This document shows positions 44,883 through 54,870 of a stretch of DNA of 64,000 nucleotides, one piece after another. The notes under the pieces were generated by a model that worked only from the letters and a program-made list of their open reading frames with translations, had not been told where the DNA came from and searched no databases. The first letter of the stretch is position 1. Every line of letters begins with the position of its first letter. A program made the translations under genes and the position numbers. The stretch is from Micromonospora lupini (GTDB lineage: Bacteria > Actinomycetota > Actinomycetes > Mycobacteriales > Micromonosporaceae): the NCBI RefSeq assembly GCF_026342015.1, contig NZ_JAPENL010000001.1, forward strand, positions 2,170,001 through 2,234,000. Direction: 5' to 3'.

Positions 44883-45662
44883 TCAGATCTCGTCGAGCAG
44901 GTCGGCCACCGAGTTGATGATCCGGGACGGGCGGTACGGGTAGCGCTCCGCCTCGGTGCGGCTGCTGATGCCGGTGAGCACCAGGATGGTCTCCAGCCCG
45001 GCCTCCAGGCCGCAGAGGATGTCGGTGTCCATCCGGTCGCCGATCATCGCGGTGGTCTCCGAGTGCGCGTTGATGGTGTTCAGCGCGGAGCGCATCATCA
45101 TCGGGTTGGGCTTGCCGACGAAGTACGGCTCCACCCCGGTCGCCTTGGAGATCATGGCGGCGACCGAGCCGGCGGCGGGCAGCGCGCCCTCCACGGACGG
45201 GCCTGTCACGTCGGGGTTGGTGCAGATGAACCGCGCCCCGTCGTTGATCAGCCGCACCGCCTTGGTGATCGCCTCGAAGCTGTAGGTGCGGGTCTCGCCG
45301 AGCACCACGTAGTCCGGCGCGAAGTCGGTGAGCACGTAGCCGACCGCGTGCAGAGCCGTGGTCAGGCCGGCCTCCCCGATGACGTACGCGGTGCCGCCCG
45401 GCCGCTGGTCGGCGAGGAACTGGCCGGTCGCCAGAGCGGACGACCAGATCGACTCCTCCGGAACGTCCAGGCCCATCCGACTCAGCCGGGCCGTGAGGTC
45501 CCGCGGGGTGTAGATCGAGTTGTTGGTCAGCACCAGGAACGGCTTGCCGGAGGCGCGCATCCGGTTGATGAACTCGGGTGCCCCGGGCACCGGCTGGCCC
45601 TCGTGCACCAGCACGCCGTCCATGTCGGTGAGCCAGCTCTGCACGGGCTTGCGGTCATGCAT
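44883..45662 (-). CDS. HAD-IIA family hydrolase (NagD-like phosphatase)
   Basis: A 259-residue haloacid-dehalogenase phosphatase. The nucleophile motif is WLTDMDGVLV (DxD), motif II is 'PFLVLTNNSIYT', and motif III/IV is 'AMIGDRMDTDILCGLEAGLETILVLTG' with the conserved Lys at 'VGKPNP'. It hydrolyses small phosphorylated compounds; the substrate is not known. Its first 8 bases overlap the ferrochelatase gene, and GGGAG lies 5 nt before the ATG. It is the last gene of the fabG-fabI-hemH operon, with the inverted repeat at 44773 downstream. Confidence 0.92.
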   Translation of the reverse strand: MHDRKPVQSWLTDMDGVLVHEGQPVPGAPEFINRMRASGKPFLVLTNNSIYTPRDLTARLSRMGLDVPEESIWSSALATGQFLADQRPGGTAYVIGEAGLTTALHAVGYVLTDFAPDYVVLGETRTYSFEAITKAVRLINDGARFICTNPDVTGPSVEGALPAAGSVAAMISKATGVEPYFVGKPNPMMMRSALNTINAHSETTAMIGDRMDTDILCGLEAGLETILVLTGISSRTEAERYPYRPSRIINSVADLLDEI

Positions 45663-46707
45663 CGGTGCTCCCAGCGGGTGTCGGACGGCGGGTCGGCACG
45701 CAGCACACGGTGGGACAGCTGTCCCACATGGGCAGTTCGCCGAGACGGCGACGCAGCTGCGCGCCGTCCGGGTCGGTCCGTTCGGTGACCAGCTCCCGGA
45801 CCATGGTGACGAAGCGCGTGTCGGTGCCCGGGGTGCCGGCCCGGACGAAGTCCAGGCCGAGCTGCTTGGCCGTCTCCAGCGCCTCGGTGTCGAGGTCCCA
45901 CACGACCTCCAGGTGGTCGGAGACGAACCCGATCGGGCTGACCACCACGCTCGTGGTGCCGTCCTCGGCGAGGGCGGCCAGGTGGTCGTTGATGTCCGGC
46001 TCCAGCCACGGCACGTGCGGGGGGCCCGAACGGCTCTGCCAGACCAGGTCGTACGCCAGGTCGGGGGCGGCGGCAGCGGCCACCAGCGCGGCGGCCTCGC
46101 GCAGTTGCGCCTCGTACCGGCCGCCGTGCGGGCCGGCGTTGGCCGCCATCGAGGTGGGGATGGAGTGGGCGGTGAACACCAGCCGGGTGGTGTCCCGCCG
46201 GGCCGGGTCGAGCTGGCCCAGCGCGGCGCGGACGGCGTCGACGTGCGGCTCGATGAAGCCGGGGTGGTCCCAGAACTGCCGGATCTTCTCGATCACCGGG
46301 GCGTCCGGGCCGACGGCGGCGCGGGCGGCGGCGATGTCCTCCTGGTACTGCCGGCAGGACGAGTAGCCGCCGTACGCGCTGGTGACGAAGGCGAGCGCCC
46401 GGGTCACCCCGTCGTCGCGCATCTGCGTCACGGTGTCGGCGAGCATCGGGTCCCAGTTGCGGTTGCCCCAGTAGACGGGCAGGTCGACACCGTGCGCGGC
46501 GAAGTCGGCGCGGACGGCGGCCAGCAGCTCGCGGTTCTGCTTGTTGATCGGGGACACCCCGCCGAAGTGCTGGTAGTGCTCGGCGACCTCGGCCAGCCGC
46601 TCGGGCGGCACGCCTCGGCCGCGGGTCACGTTCTGCAGGAACGGCATCACGTCCTCGGGCCGTTCGGGCCCGCCGAAGGACACCAGCACCACCGCGTCGT
46701 ACACCAT
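45655..46707 (-). CDS. hemH: Ferrochelatase (coproporphyrin type)
   Basis: A 350-residue iron chelatase. The N-terminus 'YDAVVLVSFGGPERPEDVMPFL' and the active-site block 'LVFTAHSIPTSMA' (catalytic His) are conserved; 'SPIGFVSDHLEVVWDLD' holds the second acidic/histidine face. Actinobacterial members make coproheme in the coproporphyrin pathway. Cysteines in 'YGGYSSCRQYQ' and the C-terminal CPTVCC are candidates for the [2Fe-2S] ligands of this group. ATG 46707 is the start of the conserved sequence; GAGAAT lies 6 nt before it. The gene lies 100 bp after fabI, the mycobacterial mabA-inhA-hemZ order. Confidence 0.94.
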   Translation of the reverse strand: MVYDAVVLVSFGGPERPEDVMPFLQNVTRGRGVPPERLAEVAEHYQHFGGVSPINKQNRELLAAVRADFAAHGVDLPVYWGNRNWDPMLADTVTQMRDDGVTRALAFVTSAYGGYSSCRQYQEDIAAARAAVGPDAPVIEKIRQFWDHPGFIEPHVDAVRAALGQLDPARRDTTRLVFTAHSIPTSMAANAGPHGGRYEAQLREAAALVAAAAAPDLAYDLVWQSRSGPPHVPWLEPDINDHLAALAEDGTTSVVVSPIGFVSDHLEVVWDLDTEALETAKQLGLDFVRAGTPGTDTRFVTMVRELVTERTDPDGAQLRRRLGELPMWDSCPTVCCVPTRRPTPAGSTDA

Positions 46708-46807
46708 GGGGTCATTCTCGCCCCTCGGCCGCGACGGCCCGGCGACGCCCCCTGGTCCGGACGCGTGGATCACGCGGACGGCGACCAGGGAGCGGCGCGG
46801 TGCGGCG

Positions 46808-47575
46808 TCAGGAACCGATGGCGTGGTAGCCGCCGTCGACGTGCACGATCTCCCCGGTGGTGGCCGGGAACCAGTCGGAGAGCAGCGCCAGGCAGGCCCG
46901 GGCTGCCGGCTCCTGGTCGGTGAGGCTCCAGCCCAGCGGAGCACGCTCGGCCCAGGCCTCCTCGAACTGGTCGAAGCCGGGGATCGACTTCGCGGCGATG
47001 GTCCGCAGCGGCCCGGCGGCGACCAGGTTGCTGCGGATGCCCTGCTTGCCCAGGTGCATGGCGAGGTAACGGGACGCGGACTCCAGGCCGGCCTTGGCCA
47101 CGCCCATCCAGTCGTAGACCGGCCACGCCTTCGTCGCGTCGAAGGTCAGGCCGACCACCGCGCCGCCGGACGACATCAGCGGCAGCGCCGCCATGGCCAG
47201 CGACTTGTACGAGTAGGTGGAGACGTGCAGGGCTGTCGCCACGTCCTCCCAGGGGGCGTCGAGGAAACCGCCGCCCAGGCAGCTCTGCGGGGCGAAACCG
47301 ATCGAGTGCACCACGCCGTCGAGGCCGTCGACGTGCTCGCGGACCCGGTCGGCGAGGCTGGCCAGGTGCTCGGTGTTGGTCACGTCGACCTCGATCACCG
47401 GCGCGGGTTCGGGCAGCCGCTTGGCGATCCGCTCGACAAGGGAGAGCCGTCCGAAGCCGGTCAGCACGACCTGCGCGCCGTTCTCCTGGGCGAGTTTCGC
47501 CACCGAGAAGGCGATCGAAGCCTCGGTGATCACACCGGTGACGAGCAGCCGCTTACCGGCGAGCAGTCCGGACAT
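46808..47575 (-). CDS. fabI: Enoyl-[acyl-carrier-protein] reductase (NADH), InhA-like
   Basis: A 255-residue short-chain dehydrogenase-fold reductase for the last step of fatty-acid elongation. 'LLVTGVITEASIAFSVA' is the InhA/FabI cofactor loop, and the catalytic pair is Tyr and Lys in YDWMGVAKAG, spaced as in InhA. 'AAGPLRTIAAKSIPGFDQF' is the substrate loop. GGAGGAAA precedes the ATG. It follows fabG by 27 bp and acts right after it in the same pathway. The inhibitors of InhA/FabI would be expected to affect it. Confidence 0.96.
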   Translation of the reverse strand: MSGLLAGKRLLVTGVITEASIAFSVAKLAQENGAQVVLTGFGRLSLVERIAKRLPEPAPVIEVDVTNTEHLASLADRVREHVDGLDGVVHSIGFAPQSCLGGGFLDAPWEDVATALHVSTYSYKSLAMAALPLMSSGGAVVGLTFDATKAWPVYDWMGVAKAGLESASRYLAMHLGKQGIRSNLVAAGPLRTIAAKSIPGFDQFEEAWAERAPLGWSLTDQEPAARACLALLSDWFPATTGEIVHVDGGYHAIGS

Positions 47576-47602
47576 CGCAGATTTCCTCCGTAGTCAAAAA
47601 GG

Positions 47603-49688
<2,086 letters not shown>

Positions 49689-49692
<4 letters not shown>

Positions 49693-50351
49693 TCAAGGTG
49701 CTGATCGCCGACGACCAGGCGATGGTCCGGCAGGGCTTCGGCGCGCTGCTGGCCGCCCAGCCGGACCTGCTCGTGGTGGGCGACGCCGCCGACGGCGCGC
49801 AGGCCGTCGCCGCCACCCGCCGGCTCGACCCGGACGTGGTGCTGATGGACGTGCGGATGCCGGTCATGAACGGGCTGGAGGCCACCCGCAAGCTGCTGGG
49901 CGACAGGTCGGCGCAGCGTCCCCGGGTGCTCATCCTCACGACGTTCGACCTGGACGACTACGTGTACGAGGCGCTGCGGGCCGGAGCCAGCGGCTTCCTG
50001 CTCAAGGACGCCCCGGCGGCCGACCTCGTGCAGGCGGTGCGTGTGGTGGCGGCCGGGGACGCCCTGCTCGCGCCGGCGGTGACCCGCCGGCTGATCGCCG
50101 AGTTCGCGGCCCGCCCGGACCGCCGCCGACCCCGCCCCACCGACCTGGCCGGACTCACGCCCCGCGAGACCGAGGTGCTGCGGCTGATCGCCCGGGGCCG
50201 CAACAACACGGAGATCGCCGGTGATCTGGTGGTGGCCGAGCAGACCGTGAAGACGCACGTCGGGCGGATCCTCGGCAAGCTGGGGCTGCGCGACCGGGCC
50301 CAGGCCGTGGTGCTGGCGTACGAGACGGGTCTGGTCGCCGCCGGCGAGTAG
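49689..50351 (+). CDS. Response regulator, NarL/LuxR family
   Basis: A 220-residue regulator. The receiver domain has the acidic pocket 'IADDQ' and the phosphorylated Asp54 in VVLMDVRMPV, with Lys in 'GFLLKDAPA'. The C-terminal LuxR-type helix-turn-helix is 'LTPRETEVLRLIARGRNNTEIAGDLVVAEQTVKTHVGRILGKL'. It is coupled to the kinase by an ATGA overlap. The target genes are unknown; the next gene, a secreted hydrolase behind a long hairpin, is a plausible candidate. Confidence 0.95.
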
Positions 50352-50414
50352 TCCCCCGGAGCCAGCCGGAAACGGCTCCCCGGTGCGACGACCGCGACCC
50401 GTACGCTCCCGCAC

Positions 50415-50445
50415 TCTCCCTCCGGACGACATATCCGGAGGGAGA
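50415..50445 (+). promoter_or_regulatory. Perfect 12-bp inverted repeat that hides the ribosome-binding site
   Basis: TCTCCCTCCGGA (50415-50426) and TCCGGAGGGAGA (50434-50445) pair perfectly around the 7-nt loop CGACATA. The right arm contains the whole ribosome site GGAGGGAGA of the gene that starts at ATG 50451. In mRNA the stem would block translation until opened; in DNA it could equally be an operator. Confidence 0.7.
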
Positions 50446-50450
50446 ACGTG

Positions 50451-51347
50451 ATGCGACGACGAGGTGCCGCCCGTTTCGCACTGAGCGCACTGCTCGGCGT
50501 GAACCTGGTCCTGCCCACCCGACCCGAGCCGGTCGCCGCGGCGGGGTTCGTGGAGGCGTACCCGGTCAGCGCGGCGGCGATGCGCGCGGCCGGCCCCCCG
50601 TACGCGGACTGGGCCGCCGACGGACGCCGGTTCCTGACCTTCGACCCGCGCGGTGACGGCCGTGCCGTGGAGGTGCTCGGCGACCTGGCCGGCGCGGACC
50701 GGATCGCCGTGCTGGTGCCCGGGGTGGGCAGCACCCTCGCGGACTTCGACCGCGGGTTGGGCGGCGTCGCCCGGCGGGCGCCTGCGGTGCAGGCGACACA
50801 GCTCTACGCGCAACTGCTGTCGACCGACCCGACGGCGCGTGTCGCGGTGCTGGCCTGGCTCGGCTACGACCCGCCCGACGGAGTGCTGACCGCCGTCAGC
50901 GACGCCGGCGCCCGGCGTGGGGCGGCAGGGCTGGCCGGGCTGCTGCGGGAGCTGGCCGCACGTCGTCCCACGGCGACGATCACGGTGATCGGGCACAGCT
51001 ACGGGGCGCTGGTGGCGGCGCTGGCGACGACGCACGCCCCGGCGCAGGTCGCCGACGTGGTCAGCCTCGGTGGCGTCGGCGCGGGGGTGCAGCGCGCCGC
51101 CGACCTGCGCGACGGACTGCGGTTCTGGGCGGCCGAGGCGCCGTCGGACTGGATCCGCCGGGTGCCACAGGTGCGGCTGCCCGGACTCGGCTACGGGCGT
51201 CGCCCCGGCGATCCGGCGTTCGGTGCCCGGCCGCTGCCTGTGGACGGGGTGGACGGGCACGACGGCTACCTGGCGACCGGCAGCGCCACACTGGTCGCGG
51301 TCACGGCGGTCGTGCTCGGTGTCGGCCCGGTCGGGGACGCCCGGTGA
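50451..51347 (+). CDS. Secreted alpha/beta hydrolase
   Basis: A 298-residue alpha/beta-hydrolase. The nucleophile elbow is GHSYGA (Ser in 'ITVIGHSYGALVAALA'), and the oxyanion region is 'IAVLVPGVGSTLADFDRGL'. The family is the actinobacterial alpha/beta hydrolase group with a late Asp-His ('GVDGHDGYL' carries the likely His). The first about 30 residues look like a signal peptide (MRRRGAARFALSALLGVN, then AAA). ATG 50451 is favoured because the ribosome site is 6 nt away. It overlaps the acyltransferase gene in GTGA, and its translation may be controlled by the hairpin. Confidence 0.87.
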   Translation: MRRRGAARFALSALLGVNLVLPTRPEPVAAAGFVEAYPVSAAAMRAAGPPYADWAADGRRFLTFDPRGDGRAVEVLGDLAGADRIAVLVPGVGSTLADFDRGLGGVARRAPAVQATQLYAQLLSTDPTARVAVLAWLGYDPPDGVLTAVSDAGARRGAAGLAGLLRELAARRPTATITVIGHSYGALVAALATTHAPAQVADVVSLGGVGAGVQRAADLRDGLRFWAAEAPSDWIRRVPQVRLPGLGYGRRPGDPAFGARPLPVDGVDGHDGYLATGSATLVAVTAVVLGVGPVGDAR

Positions 51348-52597
51348 GCCGCGACCGCGCTGTCGACGCGCTGCGGGCGTACGCGATCGGTGGGGTGGTG
51401 CTCGGGCACTGGCTGGTCACCGGTCTGGTGCTGGCCGGTGACGGCGGGCTGCACCAGGCCAGCCCGCTGACCACGATGCCCGACCTGGCCCCGATGACCT
51501 GGGCGCTGCAGACGCTCGGCCTGTTCTTCTTCGCCGCCGGCTTCGGCTCGGCCCGCTCGCTGGCCCGGCACCGCGGCGGGACCTGTCGCTGGCTGGCCCG
51601 CCGGTCGCGCCGGCTGCTGCTGCCCACCGTGGCGCTGCTGGGCGCCGGCGCCGCCGTGCTGCTGGCCGCCACCGTGGCGGGCGCACCCGACGACACGCTC
51701 ACTGTCGGACTGCACCTGGCGGTGAGTCCGCTCTGGTTCCTGGCGCCGCTACTGCTCCTGGTGGCCGCGAGCGGCCCACTGCGCGCCGCCGTACGCCGGT
51801 GGGGGGTGACCCGCTGCGTCGTCCCGGCGGTGGCCGTGGTGGCGGCGAGCGACGTGGCGGTCCGCCTGCTACCGCACGGGGTGGCCGTGGCACCGGTGAG
51901 CGTGGTGGCGGCCTGGGCGGTGCCGTACCTGCTCGGCCTGGCGTACGCCGACGGGCGTCTGGCCGGGCGGCGGGCGGCCGGCCTGCTGGCGGCCGGTGGG
52001 GCCGCGGCGTTGGCAGTGCTGCTGGCGGTGGGCTACCCGGTCAGCGCGGTCGGGGTGCCCGGGGACGGGGTGTCCAACCTGAACCCGCCGTCGCTGCTTG
52101 CGGTGGCCCTGGCCGTCACCCAGGTCGGGCTGGGTCTGCTGGCCCGGCCCGGCTGGGAACGGCTGCTGGCCCGACCACTGGCGGGCCGGGCGGTGACCGC
52201 GGTGAACCGCAACGCGGTACGGATCTACCTGTGGCACCAGCCGGTGCTTGTCGCGGTGACGGCGCTCACCGCCCGGAGCGGTCTGGCCCTGCCCGGGCTG
52301 CACACCGCGCCGGACGTCCCGGGGTGGGTGCTGGCCCGCTTCTGCTGGCTGCCCGTGCTCGCCGCGGTGCTGGTCACGGTCGTGCGTACGGGCCGGCGGA
52401 GCGGGCCGGCGGACCGCACCGACCGGTGGCGTCGGCCGCGCGGTGGAGCGGTGGCCGACCGGTCGGCCGAGTGCGTCCCGGCGTCGGCTCAGGTGTACGA
52501 TCATCGACGTTCCGGCCGGCCCGACTTGCAGGAGGTGATCGCTGTGCGAGATAGCGATCCTCCCAGTCGTGGCCGGGCCGATGGTCAGCCCCACTGA
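51344..52597 (+). CDS. Acyltransferase family 3 membrane protein
   Basis: A 417-residue protein with about ten predicted membrane helices. The acyltransferase-3 N-terminus is 'RDRAVDALRAYAIGGVVLGHWLVTG', with the His/Arg pair in the first helix, and 'FFFAAGFGSARSLARHRG' follows. Such enzymes O-acetylate sugars, lipids or antibiotics. The conserved core ends near residue 350; the last 60 residues are charged and low-complexity, and the final 17 codons coincide with a small structured ORF at 52544. The true end may therefore be regulated or accidental. Confidence 0.85.
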   Translation: MSRDRAVDALRAYAIGGVVLGHWLVTGLVLAGDGGLHQASPLTTMPDLAPMTWALQTLGLFFFAAGFGSARSLARHRGGTCRWLARRSRRLLLPTVALLGAGAAVLLAATVAGAPDDTLTVGLHLAVSPLWFLAPLLLLVAASGPLRAAVRRWGVTRCVVPAVAVVAASDVAVRLLPHGVAVAPVSVVAAWAVPYLLGLAYADGRLAGRRAAGLLAAGGAAALAVLLAVGYPVSAVGVPGDGVSNLNPPSLLAVALAVTQVGLGLLARPGWERLLARPLAGRAVTAVNRNAVRIYLWHQPVLVAVTALTARSGLALPGLHTAPDVPGWVLARFCWLPVLAAVLVTVVRTGRRSGPADRTDRWRRPRGGAVADRSAECVPASAQVYDHRRSGRPDLQEVIAVRDSDPPSRGRADGQPH

Positions 52598-52606
52598 GCC
52601 ACGACT
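52531..52606 (+). promoter_or_regulatory. Tandem hairpins with start codon in the loop
   Basis: Stem 1: GGAGG-TG-ATCGCT (52531-52543) pairs with AGCGATCCTCC (52553-52563), an 11-bp stem with a 2-nt bulge. Its left arm is a ribosome site and its 9-nt loop GTGCGAGAT starts with the GTG 52544. Stem 2: AGTCGTGGC (52565-52573) with GCCACGACT (52598-52606), whose loop contains the rest of the small ORF and its stop codon. A TACGAT hexamer at 52496-52501 could be a -10 box. I know no Rfam family with this layout. Confidence 0.5.
52544..52597 (+). CDS. Possible 17-residue small ORF in the hairpin region
   Basis: GTG 52544 stands 8 nt after an optimal AGGAGG and opens a 17-codon ORF (VRDSDPPSRGRADGQPH). 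It is in the same frame as the acyltransferase gene, so it may be just its end. Its start lies in the loop of hairpin 1 and its stop in the loop of hairpin 2. It could serve as a leader peptide; no amino-acid run suggests attenuation. Confidence 0.3.
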   Translation: MRDSDPPSRGRADGQPH

Positions 52607-52791
52607 CAGTCCGGCGAGCTGACCCCGCTCCGCTCCCCCACCGCCTCGGCTGACGCCGGGGCGCGTGTGCCGCACCGTCCGATCACCGGACGGTCGCCGG
52701 GAGCCGCCCGGTCACGACTTCGTGTGCGCGTCCCCACCCCCTGCGGTCCGCCCCCGCACGCGGACCGTCCAGCCGCCACTCGGAGCCGTCC

Positions 52792-52878
52792 ATGAGCCGC
52801 TACGTCGCCCCGCTGGGCTTCACCCTCGCCGCCGTCTGGGTGGCCGTCGTCTTCGTCCTGGCCGGCGGCGGCCACTGA
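52792..52878 (+). CDS. Small single-helix membrane protein (28 residues)
   Basis: A 28-codon ORF with almost only hydrophobic residues from position 6 to 25 (start MSRYVAPLGFTLAAV, end LAGGGH), i.e. one membrane helix with a short basic head. CGGAG lies 6 nt before the ATG. Small membrane proteins of this sort are easily missed. No homologue is recalled. The segment 52607-52791 before it holds a short stem (CCGTCCG/CGGACGG, 52676-52694) and no other gene. Confidence 0.45.
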   Translation: MSRYVAPLGFTLAAVWVAVVFVLAGGGH

Positions 52879-52945
52879 ACCGCGCTCGGCTGGCTGGCCG
52901 AACCGCGCTGCCGGCGGCGGTCGCTGACCACCGCCGGCCCGGCGA

Positions 52946-53896
52946 TCAGACGATCCGCGACGACCAGAGCAGGCTGAGCGCTCCGGCGCAGAGCGCCAGC
53001 AGCAGCGCCAACCCCGCGTACCACTGGGTCACCTCGCGCGGCTCGGTGCGGAACCCGATCGAGCTACCCATGTCCTGGTAGACCTGCTTCAGCTCGCTCA
53101 CCGAGGCCGCCTCGTAGAAGTAGCCCTCGGTGGTCTCGGCCAGCTCCGCGAGGGCCAACCGGTCCACCGGCACCCGCTGCAACTGCCCGCCGATGTCGAC
53201 CTGACCGGTGTCGGTGCCGAACGCGATCGTGGAGACCGGCACGTTCGCGGCCTGCGCGGCGGCCGCCGCCTCCTCCACCGACCGGCCGGAGGTGCGGAAC
53301 CCGTCGGACAGCAGCACGATCCGCGCCGGTGGCACACCCGCCGCGCCGTCGGCAGGCACCGACCGGATCGCCTCCAGGCAGGTGAACACCGCCTCGCCCG
53401 TCGCGGTCGCCTCGGCCAGCACCAGCCCGTCGATGGCGGTGGTCACCGCATCCCGGTCCTTGCCGGGCGGCACCAGCACGTTCGCCGCCTTGGCGAACGA
53501 GACGAGGCCCAGGTTGTAGCTCTCCGGCAGCTCACCGACGAACTGCTTGGCCGCCTCCTGCGCGGCCTCCAGCCGGTTCGGCGCCACGTCGTCGGCCTGC
53601 ATCGACAGCGACACGTCGATGGCGAGCATGACCGTCGCCCGCTCCAGCGGCTCCTTCGTGTCCACCGCCGGACGGGCCAGCGCCGTGGCGAGCACCAGCA
53701 GGCAGAGCAGGAACGCGGTCGCCGGCACGTGCCGCCGCCAGCCCAGACCCTTCGGCGCGACGGTCCGCAGCAGGTCCACGTTGGTGAACCGCATCGCGTA
53801 CGCCCGGCGGTGCAGCTGCCGCCACACGTAGAACGCGGCGAGGGCGAACACCGGCAGCACGGCCAGCAGCCACCACGGTTGCAGAAAACGGATCAT
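52946..53896 (-). CDS. VWA-domain (BatA-like) membrane protein
   Basis: A 316-residue protein with a helix at each end ('WWLLAVLPVFALAAFYVW' and 'WYAGLALLLALCAGALSLLW') and a von Willebrand A domain between them. The MIDAS metal site is DVSLS in 'MLAIDVSLSMQ' plus the Thr of 'ATGEAVF' and the Asp of 'VLLSDG'. It belongs with MoxR ATPases as BatA-type chaperone or metal-insertion partner. Its ATG overlaps the DUF58 stop (ATGA), and the three genes form one operon. Confidence 0.92.
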   Translation of the reverse strand: MIRFLQPWWLLAVLPVFALAAFYVWRQLHRRAYAMRFTNVDLLRTVAPKGLGWRRHVPATAFLLCLLVLATALARPAVDTKEPLERATVMLAIDVSLSMQADDVAPNRLEAAQEAAKQFVGELPESYNLGLVSFAKAANVLVPPGKDRDAVTTAIDGLVLAEATATGEAVFTCLEAIRSVPADGAAGVPPARIVLLSDGFRTSGRSVEEAAAAAQAANVPVSTIAFGTDTGQVDIGGQLQRVPVDRLALAELAETTEGYFYEAASVSELKQVYQDMGSSIGFRTEPREVTQWYAGLALLLALCAGALSLLWSSRIV

Positions 53897-54870
53897 CGTG
53901 TCGTCCCCCGGGTGCGGGCGTGCCGCTGCGCGGCCACGAAACGCACCATGTCCAGCAGCCAGTCTCGGTCGGTACGCAGACGCAGGTGGGCCGCGCCGGC
54001 GCCGCGCAGGGCAGCGGCGATCGCGGCCCGTTGGGCGGCGGCGGCCTCGGCGTAGCGCTGCCGCAGCCGCGGGTCGGCGGTCTGCACCTCGTGCAGCTCA
54101 CCGCTCTCCGGGTCGACCACCGGCAACACCCCCACGTCGGGCAGTTCCAGCTCGCGCGGGTCGACCACCTCGATCGCCAGCACGTCGTGCCGGACGCGCA
54201 GCTTGCGCAGCGGCCGGGCCCACTGCTCGGTCGGTGCCAGGAAGTCGGAGACCACCACTGCCACCCCGCGCCGCCGGGGCGGGCGGTTGAGCATCTCGAC
54301 AAGCGCCCCCAGGTCGCCCCGGCCGGGCTGGATCGCGGTGCCGGCGACGGCCCGCAGCAGGCCCTGTGCCTCCTTGCGGCCGGAGCGGGCCGGCAGACGG
54401 GTGAGCACCCCCGGCCCGACCGGCGGCGGGCCACCCCGCCATCGGCGCGCCGGTGCGGACGCGCCGCCGCCGGTGCCGATCACCGCGCCGATCCGGTTGC
54501 CGCCCCGCACGGTCAGGTGGGTGATGGCGGCGGCGGCGGCCACCACCACCTCCCGCTTGAGCCACTGCCCGGTGCCGAAGTCCAGGCTCGCCGAGAGGTC
54601 GAGCGCCAGCCACGTCTCCAACTCCCGGTCCGCGACCGTCCGCCGCACGTGCGGGGTCGTGGTCCGCGCGGTCACCGGCCAGTCCATCCGGCGTACGTCG
54701 TCGCCGGGGCGGTACTCCCGCGACTCCCCCGCCTCGCTGCCCGGCCCCGGGAGCAGGCCGGCGTAGTCACCCTGGAGCAGACCGTCGAGCTTTCGGGTGA
54801 CAAGCAACTGGAGTCGGGACAGCACGGCCTCGCTGCGGTCGGGGGCGGGACGAGGGGTGGGTGAGGTCAC
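53893..54870 (-). CDS. DUF58 protein
   Basis: A 325-residue protein of the DUF58 family, which accompanies MoxR ATPases. The conserved 'GDDVRRMDWPVTARTTTPHVR' box and 'TWLALDLSASLDFGTGQW', a VWA-like acidic turn, are visible. GTG 54870 overlaps the MoxR stop in GTGA. Function is inferred from the operon: it probably helps the ATPase act on a client protein or a cell-envelope process. Confidence 0.93.
   Translation of the reverse strand: MTSPTPRPAPDRSEAVLSRLQLLVTRKLDGLLQGDYAGLLPGPGSEAGESREYRPGDDVRRMDWPVTARTTTPHVRRTVADRELETWLALDLSASLDFGTGQWLKREVVVAAAAAITHLTVRGGNRIGAVIGTGGGASAPARRWRGGPPPVGPGVLTRLPARSGRKEAQGLLRAVAGTAIQPGRGDLGALVEMLNRPPRRRGVAVVVSDFLAPTEQWARPLRKLRVRHDVLAIEVVDPRELELPDVGVLPVVDPESGELHEVQTADPRLRQRYAEAAAAQRAAIAAALRGAGAAHLRLRTDRDWLLDMVRFVAAQRHARTRGTTR

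Noticed and set aside
52496..52606. Cobalamin, M-box or c-di-AMP riboswitch
   Set aside because: None of the conserved cores of these classes is present; only hairpins of unknown type are seen.
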